In this document: positions 1 to 9,788 of the stretch, piece after piece
How positions within the stretch are numbered: position 1 is the stretch's first letter
Layout: each line of letters begins with the position of its first letter
Program-made: the position numbers and the translations under genes
Notes under the pieces: model-generated
Told to the model about the DNA's origin: nothing
Database searches by the model: none
Seen by the model: the letters and a program-made list of their open reading frames with translations, nothing else
NCBI RefSeq assembly: GCF_024349685.1
Contig: NZ_AP025944.1
Span: 874,001-938,000 of the forward strand
DNA: 64,000 nt
Direction of reading: 5' to 3'
Source: Pseudomonas sp. LRP2-20
Lineage (GTDB): Bacteria; Pseudomonadota; Gammaproteobacteria; Pseudomonadales; Pseudomonadaceae

Positions 1-264
1 CCTGTGTTCGTCTATGAGTTCGCCGGTAACTCGGTGAAGCCTTATATCGAAGCTGGGATTGGCGTGGCAGCCTTTGCCAATACCGAGCTCGAGAGCAACA
101 AGCTGGGCTCGGCTTTCCAGTTCGAAGACCGAATTGGTTTCGGCCTGCGTTTTGCCGGTGGGCATGAGGTCGGGGTGAGGGCGATCCACTATTCCAATGC
201 GGGGCTGCAGACCCCTAACGATGGTGTCGAGAGCTACAGTTTGCATTACCGCATGGCCCTCTGA
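1..264 (+). CDS. pagL: Lipid A 3-O-deacylase (PagL-like), 3' end only
   Basis: The 5' end lies outside the window; about 87 residues are visible. PagL enzymes are outer-membrane beta-barrel hydrolases that remove the 3-O-acyl chain of lipid A. The visible part ends in alternating strands and contains AIHYSNAGL, which fits the His-x-Ser catalytic region of the family, followed by PNDG and the C-terminal strand YSLHYRMAL. A terminal aromatic strand is typical of outer-membrane barrels, although the last residue here is Leu rather than Phe. The gene is followed directly by an inverted pair of REP repeats. The family call rests on the motif and barrel pattern only. Confidence 0.75.
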   Translation, partial: PVFVYEFAGNSVKPYIEAGIGVAAFANTELESNKLGSAFQFEDRIGFGLRFAGGHEVGVRAIHYSNAGLQTPNDGVESYSLHYRMAL

Positions 265-274
265 TAATTCCTCT

Positions 275-378
275 ACCGGCCTCTTCGCGGCTAAAGCCGC
301 TCCCACACGTACTGCGTTGCCTGGAAAACAGATGCGGTCCGTGTGGGAGCGGGTTCACCCGCGAAGAGGCCGGACCGG
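275..378. repeat. Inverted pair of P. putida-type REP elements
   Basis: Two ~35-bp copies of the REP core (ccggcctcttcgcgg...cgctcccaca) face each other across a ~30-bp spacer. The pair sits between the convergent ends of the deacylase gene and the SDR gene, where it can form a strong hairpin and probably serves as a transcription barrier. Confidence 0.85.
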
Positions 379-390
379 ACATTACAAGGA

Positions 391-1089
391 TTAGCGGGAC
401 AGTGGCCACAGGCTGCTGATATCCAGCACCTCCAGCACCAGCTCTGGTTCGCGCAACACCAAGCGGGACAGCAGTTCATCCGCTGCACTCTGCGGCGTCC
501 AGGCATCCGGGACGGCCTGCACGGAAGTGACCGGTGACTTCAACGACTGTGGAGCCACCACTGTCAGGTCGATCCCCTGGTCCTTCAGCGCCTGACGTTG
601 TTCACGTAACCACTGCGGCACATTATTCCAACCCGCCGACACTTGGGTCGGCGAATAAAGCTGCAAGGCCGAATAGCGGTTGAAAATCGCCATGACCTGG
701 GGCTGATGCCCCTGGGCCAACAAGGGCTGCGCATGGGTCAGGCAATGCTCGCCAGCCAGTTGGTTGTCATTGACGATGGCCTCGAACAATTCGCTGTCCG
801 CTACGGCATCAGCCAGGTAGTCACTGGTCCCGGCGTTGATGATCAATACGTCCAGCGAGCACCAGGCATGGCATAGCTGTTCTGCCGCGCTGGCGGCCTG
901 GCCTTCTTGTTGCAATTGCCATGGCAGTTTCAACAGCCGGCTGCCATGGCGCACGGCCAGTGCCTCCAGCGCCTCGCTGCTTTTGCCACTTGCGCCAACC
1001 CGGTGCCCTTGCTCGAGCAAGCGCTCCACCAGGGCCAGACCCAGTCCGTTGCTGGCCCCCGTAACCCAGAAACTACGCGAGTTATTCAA
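391..1089 (-). CDS. Short-chain dehydrogenase/reductase-like protein, degenerate active site
   Basis: This 232-residue protein has a Rossmann start with the SDR glycine motif TGASNGLG at residues ~10-17 and the NAG motif (IINAGTSDY) near residue 85. The usual catalytic Tyr-x-x-x-Lys is not present: the corresponding stretch reads NRYSALQLYSPTQVS. It therefore may bind NAD(P) without being a normal oxidoreductase. Its start overlaps the photolyase stop by four bases (ATGA type), so it is the last gene of the light-response operon. Cofactor fold is well supported; substrate and activity are unknown. Confidence 0.8.
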   Translation of the reverse strand: MNNSRSFWVTGASNGLGLALVERLLEQGHRVGASGKSSEALEALAVRHGSRLLKLPWQLQQEGQAASAAEQLCHAWCSLDVLIINAGTSDYLADAVADSELFEAIVNDNQLAGEHCLTHAQPLLAQGHQPQVMAIFNRYSALQLYSPTQVSAGWNNVPQWLREQRQALKDQGIDLTVVAPQSLKSPVTSVQAVPDAWTPQSAADELLSRLVLREPELVLEVLDISSLWPLSR

Positions 1090-2528
1090 GATACTGCCCT
1101 CTGATCCTGCCGGCGTGGTAAGCCTTTGAAGGCTTCCAGTGCACGCTGGCGACTGCTGCCGAGATCGACAATCGGACTGTGATAGGAATTATTAGCAAAA
1201 AGGTCTGCAGACTTCACGGGCTGGTGGATGGCTTTTTCATCCAGCCCCCGTAATTCCGGTATCCAGTGGCGGATGAAGCGACCCTCGGGGTCGAAACGCT
1301 GCGACTGGGAAACCGGGTTGAAGATACGGAAATAGGGCACTGCGTCGGTGCCGGTCGAGGCACTCCACTGCCAGCCACCATTGTTCGCGGCCAGATCGCC
1401 GTCTATCAGGTGACGCATGAAATGGCGTTCGCCCAGGCGCCAGTCGATCAGCAGGTTCTTGCTGAGGAACATGGCAACGATCATGCGCAGGCGGTTGTGC
1501 ATCCAGCCGGTGTGCAGCAGTTGGCGCATGGCCGCGTCGATGATCGGGAAGCCGGTACGCCCCTCCTGCCAGGCCTTGAAGTCGTCCGGCGCATCGCGCC
1601 AGGGCAGGGCTTCGGTCTGGGCGCGGAAGGCTCGATGCCGGGAGACCTGTGGATAACCCGTCAGGATGTGTTTGTAGAACTCGCGCCAGAGCAGCTCGTT
1701 GATCCACGTCTGAATCCCGCTGCTGCCACTGTCGAACTCACCGTGGTTGCTGGCGAGGGCAGCATGCAGGCATTGGCGGGGCGAGATCACGCCTGCGGCC
1801 AGATAGGCAGACAGCTGGCTGGTGCCGGGTTTGGCCGGGAGGTCGCGCAAGCGTTGGTAGTCTTCGACCGTTTCATCGAGAAAGCGGCTGAGCCGCGCCT
1901 GCGCTTCGGCTTCACCGGCGGGCCAGTGATCGCTGAGTGCGCGAGCAGGCTTTTCGAAGCCGTCGATGTGCTGTGGGATCGGATCGCTGCTGATCGCCAG
2001 CGGGGCCTGTTCTTTTACGCGTCGGGCCAAGGGGGGCAGGCTGCGGTGCAGGTGCTCCAGGCAGGCCTTCTTGAACTGGGTGAAGACCTGGAAGTAGTCG
2101 CCGCTGCGCGTCAGGATGGTGCCCGGGCGGAAGAACAGCTGGTCGAGGTAGCTGTGGGCACGGATGCCGGAAGCCTCCAGCAGCTGGCGCGTGGCTGCAT
2201 CGCGCCGCTCTTCATTGATGCCGTATTCATCGTTCCAGTGCACCGCCGCGATATTGTGCTGGCGGCAGATTTCGAGCAGGGTGGCCGGGGCTTGGTCCCA
2301 GGTGTCGATCTTGCGCACCAGAAGCGGGATGTTCAGCTGGTCCAGGGACTGGCGCAACTGGCGCAGGTTGCGCAGCCAGAAGTCGACCTTGCAGGCGGCG
2401 TCGTCGTGGGCCTGCCATTGGCCGGGGCTGGCTAGCCACAAGGCCACGGTCGGGCCGCGTTCGCAGGCGACGCTGAGGGCGGAATTGTCATCGATGCGCA
2501 GGTCGCTGCGCAGCCAGATCAGTTGCAT
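1086..2528 (-). CDS. phrB: Deoxyribodipyrimidine photolyase
   Basis: This 480-residue protein is a class I CPD photolyase, which uses FADH- and an antenna cofactor to split UV-induced cyclobutane pyrimidine dimers with blue light. It begins MQLIWLRSDLRIDDN, the conserved antenna-domain start. The C-terminal FAD domain contains WINELLWREFYKH, FPIIDAAMRQL, GWMHNRLRM and GGWQWSASTGTDA, all landmarks of the family. The frame is open for another 110 codons upstream, but that segment lies inside the regulator gene and has no family similarity. I chose ATG at 2528, which gives the usual ~470-480 residues and a 10-base overlap with the regulator gene. Confidence 0.96.
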   Translation of the reverse strand: MQLIWLRSDLRIDDNSALSVACERGPTVALWLASPGQWQAHDDAACKVDFWLRNLRQLRQSLDQLNIPLLVRKIDTWDQAPATLLEICRQHNIAAVHWNDEYGINEERRDAATRQLLEASGIRAHSYLDQLFFRPGTILTRSGDYFQVFTQFKKACLEHLHRSLPPLARRVKEQAPLAISSDPIPQHIDGFEKPARALSDHWPAGEAEAQARLSRFLDETVEDYQRLRDLPAKPGTSQLSAYLAAGVISPRQCLHAALASNHGEFDSGSSGIQTWINELLWREFYKHILTGYPQVSRHRAFRAQTEALPWRDAPDDFKAWQEGRTGFPIIDAAMRQLLHTGWMHNRLRMIVAMFLSKNLLIDWRLGERHFMRHLIDGDLAANNGGWQWSASTGTDAVPYFRIFNPVSQSQRFDPEGRFIRHWIPELRGLDEKAIHQPVKSADLFANNSYHSPIVDLGSSRQRALEAFKGLPRRQDQRAVS

Positions 2529-3430
2529 GGGGCACTCGTCTCTACAGGCCGGCGGACATTGCCTAGCAGCACACGCAATGCCGCCTGCGGGGTATCGAAC
2601 AGGAAAAGGTCGGGCAGGTCGAAAGCGTGCAGCTGAGCCTGGTGCAGGGCGAGGGTGGCGCCGCCCAGCAGCTTGGTCCCGGCGATGCCCTGCAGGGTGC
2701 GCAGCAAGGCGTTGGCATCGATACGCGGGCCAAGGTGCATGAGCACTGCCCGCGGCTGCAGGGTGACCACCGCACGTTGCAACTGCGCGCTGGCCACCGG
2801 TTGCTCGAAAACTTCTACCGGGATGCCGTTGCTGCTCAGTAACCAGGCGCACAGCCACAGGCTTGGGTCGAACGGGCGCTCGCTGTCTTCGCAGAGCAGC
2901 ACGGCTGGCCCTTGTAGCGATTGATTGTCGTGATACACCCGTGCCCCTAGCTTGCTGCGCAGCCAGGTGTGGAAAAACACCTGTTCAAGGCGTGCATTGA
3001 AGTGGCTGCGCCAGCGTACGGCCAGGGACTCCAGCAAGGGCAACAGCAGCTGTTCGCACAGCGTCACGGCGGGGTACAAGGCCATGACCTGGTTCAGTTG
3101 CTGGTCGAGGGCACGTTGGGAAAGACTGGCGATGGCTTCGATCAGCTGCTGCTGGCGCGGTTGCCAGTCACCCATCGGTGCCCGCTCCAGCGGCTGGTCG
3201 AGCAGTTCGCGAACCTGGCCGACGGATGCGCCGCGCTCAAGCCAGGCGAGAATCGCCTGCACCCGCTCGAGTTGCTCTTGCCCGTACAAGCGGTGCCCCT
3301 TGGCGGTCCGTTGCGGCTTGAGCAGGCCATAGCGGCGCTCCCAGGCGCGCAAGGTGACGGGATTCACCCCAGTGCGCCGGGCCAGTTCGCCGATCGGCAG
3401 AAGCGTGTCAGACGGCATTGCGCAGGCCAA
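2519..3430 (-). CDS. MerR-family light-response regulator (class II LitR/PplR1-like)
   Basis: This 303-residue protein has an N-terminal MerR helix-turn-helix (LPIGELARRTGVNPVTLRAW, then ERRYGLLKP) and a C-terminal region laid out like the cobalamin-binding half of CarH/LitR/MlrA regulators. I do not see the DxHxxG cobalamin motif; the matching place reads EDSERPFD. That agrees with the B12-less class II LitR proteins of P. putida (PplR1), which repress light-inducible genes in the dark. It lies between the DUF523 gene (23-bp overlap) and phrB, so it is autoregulated if the operators upstream are its own. ATG at 3430 or 3418 could be the start; neither has a strong ribosome site, which suggests translational coupling. 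Confidence 0.88.
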   Translation of the reverse strand: MACAMPSDTLLPIGELARRTGVNPVTLRAWERRYGLLKPQRTAKGHRLYGQEQLERVQAILAWLERGASVGQVRELLDQPLERAPMGDWQPRQQQLIEAIASLSQRALDQQLNQVMALYPAVTLCEQLLLPLLESLAVRWRSHFNARLEQVFFHTWLRSKLGARVYHDNQSLQGPAVLLCEDSERPFDPSLWLCAWLLSSNGIPVEVFEQPVASAQLQRAVVTLQPRAVLMHLGPRIDANALLRTLQGIAGTKLLGGATLALHQAQLHAFDLPDLFLFDTPQAALRVLLGNVRRPVETSAPCN

Positions 3431-4376
3431 GGCTGTCAGGGTGCGGCTGCAGGTAGGTCTGTTGCTGCAGGTAAGGGTCCGGATGCTTGCGCAGGTAATG
3501 CTTGAGCAAGGTCAGCGGCACCACCAGCGGCACCACGCCTTGCTGGTACTGGCCGATGATGTGCTGCAGTTCGGCCTTGTCCTGTTGTGTCAGCGAGTCC
3601 TTGAAGTAGCCGCTCAGGTGCTGCAGGACGTTGCAGTGGGTGCCACGGCTGGCGCAACGGCGCAGGGCCTGCATCAGCTGGCTGAAGTAGCGGGGGCCCA
3701 CCTGCGCGGGGTCATCTTCACGGCTCATGCTGCCCAGCAGGCGGCCAAGCTGGCGATAGGCCTCGGGGTTGTTCGCCATCAGCAGGTACTTGTAGCGTGA
3801 ATGGAAGCGTACCAGGGCGCCACGGCTCAACCCTTGCGTCAGCACTTGCTGCCAGTCGGCGTAGGCATAGACACGGCTGATGAAGTTTTCCCGCAGTACC
3901 GGGTCGTGCAGGCGGCCTTCCTCCTCCACCGGTAGGTCGGGGCGACGGGCGCAGAAGGCCGCGGCATAGGCCCCCCTGCCACCTTGTGGCGCAGGGTAAC
4001 CGTTGTCCTGGTAGACCTTGACCCGTTCCAGGCCACAGGAGGGGGATTTCTGCATGAAGATGTAGCCACAGATGTCATCGAGCTCATTGGCCATCTGTTC
4101 GGCGTAGTTGCGCAGCGGGCCGCTCAGGTCGGCGCCTGGGTTGCGCGTACCGACCACAGCGGGGCTCGATGGGTCACCTACCAGGCGGATCGGCTCGCGT
4201 GGCACGCCCAGGCCGATGGCGACCTCAGGGCATACCGGCAGCCATTCGAAGTGCGCTTGCAATTGCTCAAGGCACAGATCAGAAGCCTTGTGCCCGCCGT
4301 TGTAGCGCACCTGATGACCGGTCAGGCAGGCGCTGATGGCGATACGGGGCTTATGTGCGGGGGCAGTTTCGTGCAT
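3408..4376 (-). CDS. DUF523 and DUF1722 (YbgA-type) domain protein
   Basis: This 322-residue protein has an N-terminal DUF523 domain with ISACLTGHQVRYNGGHK near residues 13-29 and a second cysteine motif KSPSCGLERV. The C-terminal half (from ~residue 190) is DUF1722, the YbgA fold. The DUF1722 domain is commonly encoded beside or fused to photolyase genes; the biochemical role is not established. The frame is open to 4409, but ATG at 4376 has a good ribosome site (GGAG, 6 bases upstream) and starts the homologous region. It is the first gene after the operators at 4395-4468, and its end overlaps the regulator gene. Confidence 0.88.
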   Translation of the reverse strand: MHETAPAHKPRIAISACLTGHQVRYNGGHKASDLCLEQLQAHFEWLPVCPEVAIGLGVPREPIRLVGDPSSPAVVGTRNPGADLSGPLRNYAEQMANELDDICGYIFMQKSPSCGLERVKVYQDNGYPAPQGGRGAYAAAFCARRPDLPVEEEGRLHDPVLRENFISRVYAYADWQQVLTQGLSRGALVRFHSRYKYLLMANNPEAYRQLGRLLGSMSREDDPAQVGPRYFSQLMQALRRCASRGTHCNVLQHLSGYFKDSLTQQDKAELQHIIGQYQQGVVPLVVPLTLLKHYLRKHPDPYLQQQTYLQPHPDSLGLRNAV

Positions 4377-4394
4377 GGCTGTCTCCGGAAAACT

Positions 4395-4418
4395 TGTACA
4401 TGGACGCAAGCGCGTACA
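4395..4418 (-). promoter_or_regulatory. Putative light-regulator operator 1 (TGTACA-N12-CGTACA)
   Basis: TGTACA and CGTACA are separated by 12 bases, inside a larger perfect dyad AACTTGTAC-N14-GTACAAGTT (4391-4422). The site begins 18 bases upstream of the DUF523 start codon, overlapping its leader. It matches in form the T(G/A)TACA-N12-TGTA(C/T)A motif I recall for the P. putida LitR homologue. Confidence 0.7.
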
Positions 4419-4444
4419 AGTTCATTCCAGCACAGCCAGAAACT

Positions 4445-4468
4445 TATGCAACTAGTATTTTTTGTATA
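4445..4468 (-). promoter_or_regulatory. Putative light-regulator operator 2 (TATGCA-N12-TGTATA)
   Basis: This is a weaker copy of the same pattern: TATGCA, 12 bases, TGTATA, 26 bases beyond operator 1. It lies in the short gap between the FAD oxidoreductase stop and the DUF523 gene, where the promoter of the downstream genes should be. Confidence 0.45.
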
Positions 4469-4484
4469 GCTTTGCCGGGTGATG

Positions 4485-5510
<1,026 letters not shown>

Positions 5511-5521
5511 TCAGGTAAACC

Positions 5522-5545
5522 TGTACAATGCACAATCTTTGTATA
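5522..5545. promoter_or_regulatory. Putative light-regulator operator 3 (TGTACA-N12-TGTATA)
   Basis: TGTACA and TGTATA are separated by exactly 12 bases in the divergent region between the FAD oxidoreductase (-) and the epimerase gene (+). Spacing and half-sites match operator 1. It may control one or both divergent genes. Confidence 0.7.
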
Positions 5546-5657
5546 AGGTTATTCCGCTTCATAGGCATGTGGCCTATGGTTATCCGAGAGCGATTGGTCT
5601 GGAAAAGTGCCTTGTTCTTAAAAATAGACCATGGCCGCACGCTGCGAGGACACAGCC

Positions 5658-6563
5658 ATGCATATATTGCTGACGGGTGGTACCGGTTTGATCGGCCAGC
5701 ACCTTTGCCAATACTGGCTAGGCAAGGGCCATCGGCTTACCGTGTGGAGCCGGCGCCCTGAACAAGTGCCTCGATTGTGTGGCAGCGAGGTGCGTGGCAT
5801 TGGCCGGCTGGAGGATCTGGGCGCTGATGAGTCGGTGGATGCGGTGGTCAATCTGGCCGGTGCGCCGATCGCCGATCGGCCTTGGTCGGCTTCGCGACGC
5901 AACCTGCTATGGGCCAGTCGCATTACCCTTACCGAACAACTGCTGGCCTGGCTGGGCAGCCGTGAGCAGCGCCCCGAGGTGCTGATTTCCGGTTCCGCCG
6001 TTGGCTGGTACGGCGATGGCGGCGAGCGTGAACTTACCGAAGCCTCGCCGCCGGTTCGCGAAGATTTCGCCAGCCAGTTGTGCATCGCCTGGGAAGAAAC
6101 CGCCCAGCGTGCGCAGCACCTTGGCATGCGCGTGGTGCTGGTACGTACCGGGTTGGTGCTGGCCAGTGACGGCGGCTTTTTGTCGCGCCTGCGCCTGCCG
6201 TTCAAGTTGGGACTGGGCGGGCCGTTGGGTGATGGCAGGCAGTGGATGCCGTGGGTACATATCGACGATCAGATCGCCCTGATAGATTTTCTCTTGCAGT
6301 ACAAGGATGCCAGCGGTCCTTATAATGCCTGCGCGCCAGAACCGGTACGTAACCGCGATTTCGCCAAGGCGCTGGGGCGTGCGCTGCATCGGCCGGCGTT
6401 CATGCCGATGCCCGGCCTGCTGCTCAAGGCGGGCCTCGGCGAGCTGTCGACCTTGCTGCTTGGTGGCCAGCGGGCGCGCCCGGTGCGCTTGCTGGCGGCG
6501 GGCTTCACCTTTCGTTTCAACGATCTGCAATCGGCCCTGGGCAACCTGTCCAGCCGCCTCTGA
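5658..6563 (+). CDS. TIGR01777 family NAD-dependent epimerase/dehydratase (YfcH-like)
   Basis: This 301-residue extended SDR has the N-terminal motif [20 protein letters not shown], the NLAGAPI segment and the SGSAVGWYG active-site region. A C-terminal DUF1731-type segment is visible ([19 protein letters not shown]...). Members are soluble and NAD(P)-binding, with unknown physiological substrate. I chose ATG at 5658 over an upstream in-frame start at 5631 because it begins the Rossmann strand and has GAGGA 8 bases upstream. It lies across a shared upstream region from the light-regulated FAD gene and is followed 13 bases later by hemH. Confidence 0.9.
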   Translation: MHILLTGGTGLIGQHLCQYWLGKGHRLTVWSRRPEQVPRLCGSEVRGIGRLEDLGADESVDAVVNLAGAPIADRPWSASRRNLLWASRITLTEQLLAWLGSREQRPEVLISGSAVGWYGDGGERELTEASPPVREDFASQLCIAWEETAQRAQHLGMRVVLVRTGLVLASDGGFLSRLRLPFKLGLGGPLGDGRQWMPWVHIDDQIALIDFLLQYKDASGPYNACAPEPVRNRDFAKALGRALHRPAFMPMPGLLLKAGLGELSTLLLGGQRARPVRLLAAGFTFRFNDLQSALGNLSSRL

Positions 6564-6576
6564 CATAGGACGCTGC

Positions 6577-7590
6577 ATGACCGATCACGCTCTGCTGCTG
6601 GTCAACCTGGGGTCCCCGGCCTCTACCTCGGTGGCCGATGTGCGCCGCTACCTCAACCAGTTCCTCATGGACCCTTACGTGGTCGACCTGCCCTGGCCAG
6701 TGCGGCGCTTGCTGGTGTCGCTGATCCTGATCAAGCGCCCGGAGCAGTCGGCGCACGCCTATGCCTCGATCTGGTGGGATGAAGGCTCGCCGCTGGTAGT
6801 TTTGACCCGGCGCCTGCAGGCGGCGATGGTCGAGCACTGGCCGCACGGGCCGGTGGAAATTGCCATGCGCTACGGTGAACCGGCGCTGCCCGAGGTGCTG
6901 GCACGGTTGGCGGCGCAAGGTGTGCGCAAGGTGACCCTGGCACCGCTTTATCCACAGTTCGCCGACAGTACGGTGACCACGGTGGTGGAACAGGCAAGGC
7001 AGACGCTGGCCGAGCGCCAGTTGCCGTTGCAGCTGCGCGTGCTGCAGCCGTTCTATGAGCATCCAGAGTACATCGATGCGCTGGTCGCCAGTGCCCGTCC
7101 TTACCTCGAGCAGGATTTCGACCATCTGTTGCTGAGTTTCCATGGTTTGCCGGAGCGGCACCTGAAAAAGCTGTACCCGACCGGCAAGCATGATCTGCGC
7201 GCCGCCGACTGCTGTCGCGATGCCAGTGCCGAGGTACGTGCCGTGTGTTATCGCGGGCAGTGCCTGGCCACGGCCAAGGCCTTTGCGGCGAAGATGGGCA
7301 TCCCCGATGGCAAGTGGTCGGTGTCGTTCCAGTCGCGGTTGGGGCGTGACAAGTGGATCGAACCCTACACCGAGACGCGCCTGGACGAGTTGGCCAAGGC
7401 CGGGGTGAAGAAGCTGCTGGTGATGTGCCCGGCGTTCGTCGCCGATTGCATCGAGACGCTGGAAGAGATCGGCATGCGCGGCAGCGAGCAGTTTGTCGAG
7501 GCGGGTGGCAAGGAGCTGGTGCTGGTGCCGTGCCTGAATGATCACCCGGAGTGGGTGAGGGTGTTGGCCCGAATGTGTGAGAAAGCCTGA
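6577..7590 (+). CDS. hemH: Ferrochelatase
   Basis: This 337-residue enzyme inserts Fe2+ into protoporphyrin IX, the last step of protoheme synthesis, in the cytoplasm or at the inner membrane. The family landmarks are all present: [10 protein letters not shown] at the N terminus, [11 protein letters not shown], the signature [13 protein letters not shown] with catalytic His near residue 189, and the [15 protein letters not shown] segment. The conserved Glu region ([10 protein letters not shown]) follows. The start at 6577 has an AGGA-like ribosome site, and the frame upstream is just the epimerase gene in another phase. The short 13-base gap suggests co-transcription with the epimerase gene. 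Confidence 0.97.
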   Translation: MTDHALLLVNLGSPASTSVADVRRYLNQFLMDPYVVDLPWPVRRLLVSLILIKRPEQSAHAYASIWWDEGSPLVVLTRRLQAAMVEHWPHGPVEIAMRYGEPALPEVLARLAAQGVRKVTLAPLYPQFADSTVTTVVEQARQTLAERQLPLQLRVLQPFYEHPEYIDALVASARPYLEQDFDHLLLSFHGLPERHLKKLYPTGKHDLRAADCCRDASAEVRAVCYRGQCLATAKAFAAKMGIPDGKWSVSFQSRLGRDKWIEPYTETRLDELAKAGVKKLLVMCPAFVADCIETLEEIGMRGSEQFVEAGGKELVLVPCLNDHPEWVRVLARMCEKA

Positions 7591-7600
7591 TTGTTGGTAA

Positions 7601-7702
7601 GCCTGTTCCGGCCTCTTCGCGGGACAAGCCCGCTCCCACAAAGTCCGGTGTACGCCGATCGATGTGGGAGCGGGCTTGTCCCGCGAAGGGGCCGGATCAG
7701 GC
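7601..7702. repeat. Inverted pair of REP elements
   Basis: Two facing copies of the 35-bp REP core (ccggcctcttcgcggg... and its complement) separated by ~25 bases lie between the convergent hemH and uraA genes. No separate U-tract terminator is seen here, so the repeat pair probably provides the 3' stem-loop for both transcripts. Confidence 0.85.
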
Positions 7703-7712
7703 TAACGTTGGA

Positions 7713-8987
7713 TCAAGGCAGCTGATCATCCAGCTTCTTGTGCTTCCAGCCATCATTGCCCGGCAGGATCAGGTTCAGCGCGATCGCCACGATGGCGCAC
7801 AGGGCAATACCCTTGAGGCCCCAGTCGTCCGGGCCATCGCCACTGCCGATCAGCACGCCGCCGATACCGAACACCAGGGTCACCGAAACGATGACCAGGT
7901 TGCGCGCTTCGGCCAGGTCGATCTTGTGGCGGATCATGGTGTTCATGCCCACCGCTGCGATCGAACCGAACAGCAGGCACAGAATGCCGCCCATCACCGG
8001 TACCGGGATGCTCTGCAGCAGCGCGCCGAACTTGCCGATGAAGGCCAGGGAGATGGCGAACACCGCCGCCCAGGTCATGATCTTCGGGTTGTAGTTCTTG
8101 GTCAGCATCACCGCGCCGGTCACTTCGGCGTAGGTGGTGTTGGGCGGGCCGCCGAACAGGCCGGCTGCGGTGGTGGCCAGGCCGTCACCCAGGAGGGTGC
8201 GATGCAGGCCGGGCTTCTTCAGGTAGTCGCGGCCGGTCACGCTGCCGACTGCAATCACCCCGCCGATGTGCTCGATCGCCGGTGCCAGGGCAACCGGGAC
8301 GATGAACAGGATGGCCTGCCAGTTGAAGGCTGGCGCGGTGAAGTTGGGGATTTCCAGCCACGGTGCCGCGGCGATCTTGGCAGTGTCGACCACGCCGAAG
8401 GCGAACGACAGGGCAAAGCCCACCAGCACGCCGGCAATGATCGGCACCAGGCGGAAGATGCCCTTGCCGAACACGGCGACGATCAGGGTGGTCAGCAGTG
8501 CCGGCATGGAGATCAGCATCGCCGTCTTGTACGGCAGCAGCACGCTGCCGTCACCGGCCTTGCCCATCGCCATGTTGGCGGCGATGGGGGCCATGGCCAG
8601 GCCGATGGAAATGATCACCGGCCCGATCACCACCGGCGGCAGCATGCGGTCGATGAAGCCGGTGCCCTTGATCTTCACCATCAAGCCCATGAAGGTGTAG
8701 ACGAAACCTGCGGCCATCACGCCGCCCATGGTCTCGGCCAGGCCGAACTGGCCCTTGGCAAGGATGATCGGGGTGATGAAGGCAAAGCTCGAAGCCAGGA
8801 ATACCGGTACCTGACGGCCGGTGACCAGCTGGAACAGCAGGGTGCCGATGCCGGCGGTGAACAGGGCCACGTTCGGGTCGAGGCCGGTGATCAGCGGCAT
8901 CAGCACCAGCGCGCCGAATGCCACGAAGAGCATCTGCGCGCCCGAGACGACCTGGCGCCAGAGCGGGTCGTTGAAGCCGTCCTGCAT
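7713..8987 (-). CDS. uraA: Uracil permease (NCS2 family)
   Basis: This 424-residue, very hydrophobic protein has about 12-14 predicted membrane segments and belongs to the nucleobase:cation symporter 2 family; it imports uracil with protons. Visible family features are PLITGLDPNVALFTAGIGTLLF early in the protein and the conserved TM10 region FGGPPNTTYAEVTGAVMLT, which carries the substrate-binding glutamate. It is encoded two bases after upp, and uptake plus phosphoribosylation of uracil is the standard salvage pairing, which strongly supports uracil as substrate. Confidence 0.95.
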   Translation of the reverse strand: MQDGFNDPLWRQVVSGAQMLFVAFGALVLMPLITGLDPNVALFTAGIGTLLFQLVTGRQVPVFLASSFAFITPIILAKGQFGLAETMGGVMAAGFVYTFMGLMVKIKGTGFIDRMLPPVVIGPVIISIGLAMAPIAANMAMGKAGDGSVLLPYKTAMLISMPALLTTLIVAVFGKGIFRLVPIIAGVLVGFALSFAFGVVDTAKIAAAPWLEIPNFTAPAFNWQAILFIVPVALAPAIEHIGGVIAVGSVTGRDYLKKPGLHRTLLGDGLATTAAGLFGGPPNTTYAEVTGAVMLTKNYNPKIMTWAAVFAISLAFIGKFGALLQSIPVPVMGGILCLLFGSIAAVGMNTMIRHKIDLAEARNLVIVSVTLVFGIGGVLIGSGDGPDDWGLKGIALCAIVAIALNLILPGNDGWKHKKLDDQLP

Positions 8988-8989
8988 GG

Positions 8990-9628
8990 TCAGGCGTCCT
9001 TCTGCTTGGTGCCGAAGATCTTGTCACCGGCATCGCCCAGGCCTGGGACGATGTAACCATGCTCATTCAGGCGCTGGTCGATCGAGGCGGTGTAGATCTG
9101 TACGTCCGGGTGGGCTTTTTCCACCACGGCGATGCCTTCTGGCGCGGCGACCAGCACCATGGCGCGGATCTCCTTGCAACCGGCCTTTTTCAGCAGGTCG
9201 ATGGTGGCGACCATCGAGCCGCCGGTGGCGAGCATCGGGTCGATGATCAGGGCCAGGCGCTGATTGATGTCTGGCGCGAGCTTTTCCAGGTAGGTGTGCG
9301 CTTCGAGGGTTTCCTCGTTGCGGGCAACGCCGACAGCGCTGACCTTGGCGCCCGGGATCAGGCTGAGCACGCCGTCGAGCATGCCGATGCCGGCGCGCAG
9401 GATAGGTACCACGGTGATCTTCTTGCCGGCGATTTTTTCAACTTGCACCTTGCCGCACCAGCCGTCGATCTCGTAGGTTTCGAGGGGCAGGTCCTGGGTG
9501 GCTTCGTAGGTCAGTAGCGCGCCGACTTCCTGGGCGAGTTCGCGAAAATTCTTGGTGCTGATATCGGCACGGCGCATGAGGCCGAGCTTGTGGCGGATCA
9601 GCGGATGGCGGATCTCACGAGTAGGCAT
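8990..9628 (-). CDS. upp: Uracil phosphoribosyltransferase
   Basis: This 212-residue enzyme converts uracil and PRPP to UMP in the cytoplasm. The N terminus ([19 protein letters not shown]) and the PRPP-binding loop [13 protein letters not shown] are diagnostic. The C-terminal uracil-binding segment [17 protein letters not shown] is complete. It is the first gene of a two-gene salvage operon with uraA, two bases between stop and start. Its promoter must lie in the 160-base region shared with the divergent hpt gene. Confidence 0.97.
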   Translation of the reverse strand: MPTREIRHPLIRHKLGLMRRADISTKNFRELAQEVGALLTYEATQDLPLETYEIDGWCGKVQVEKIAGKKITVVPILRAGIGMLDGVLSLIPGAKVSAVGVARNEETLEAHTYLEKLAPDINQRLALIIDPMLATGGSMVATIDLLKKAGCKEIRAMVLVAAPEGIAVVEKAHPDVQIYTASIDQRLNEHGYIVPGLGDAGDKIFGTKQKDA

Positions 9629-9788
9629 GGGGGGCTCCGAAAGGCGGGCAAAAAAACCGCGCTAGATTAATCTATTCAGCCTTTGCTGTCGTGTAGTCCT
9701 TTTGCACGTTAGTCCATAAATGCTTGATCTGTGACGAGCGGATGCGTACCTTTGCCCGCTTTTCCAAAATGCCCCCCCGGAGAGCGCC

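Noticed and set aside
2529..2858. Longer N terminus for photolyase
   Set aside because: The extra 110 codons lie within the MerR gene, are Arg/Pro/Ala-rich, and precede the conserved MQLIWLRSDL start.
4445..4468. Considered reading the weak operator as only the -10 of the DUF523 promoter
   Set aside because: The TGTATA could well be a -10 box; I kept it as a low-confidence operator because of the 12-base spacing shared with the two better sites.
7662..9056. 464-codon open frame antisense to uraA
   Set aside because: Very rich in His, Asp, Gln and Gly, with no family likeness; it mirrors the codon bias of uraA on the other strand.
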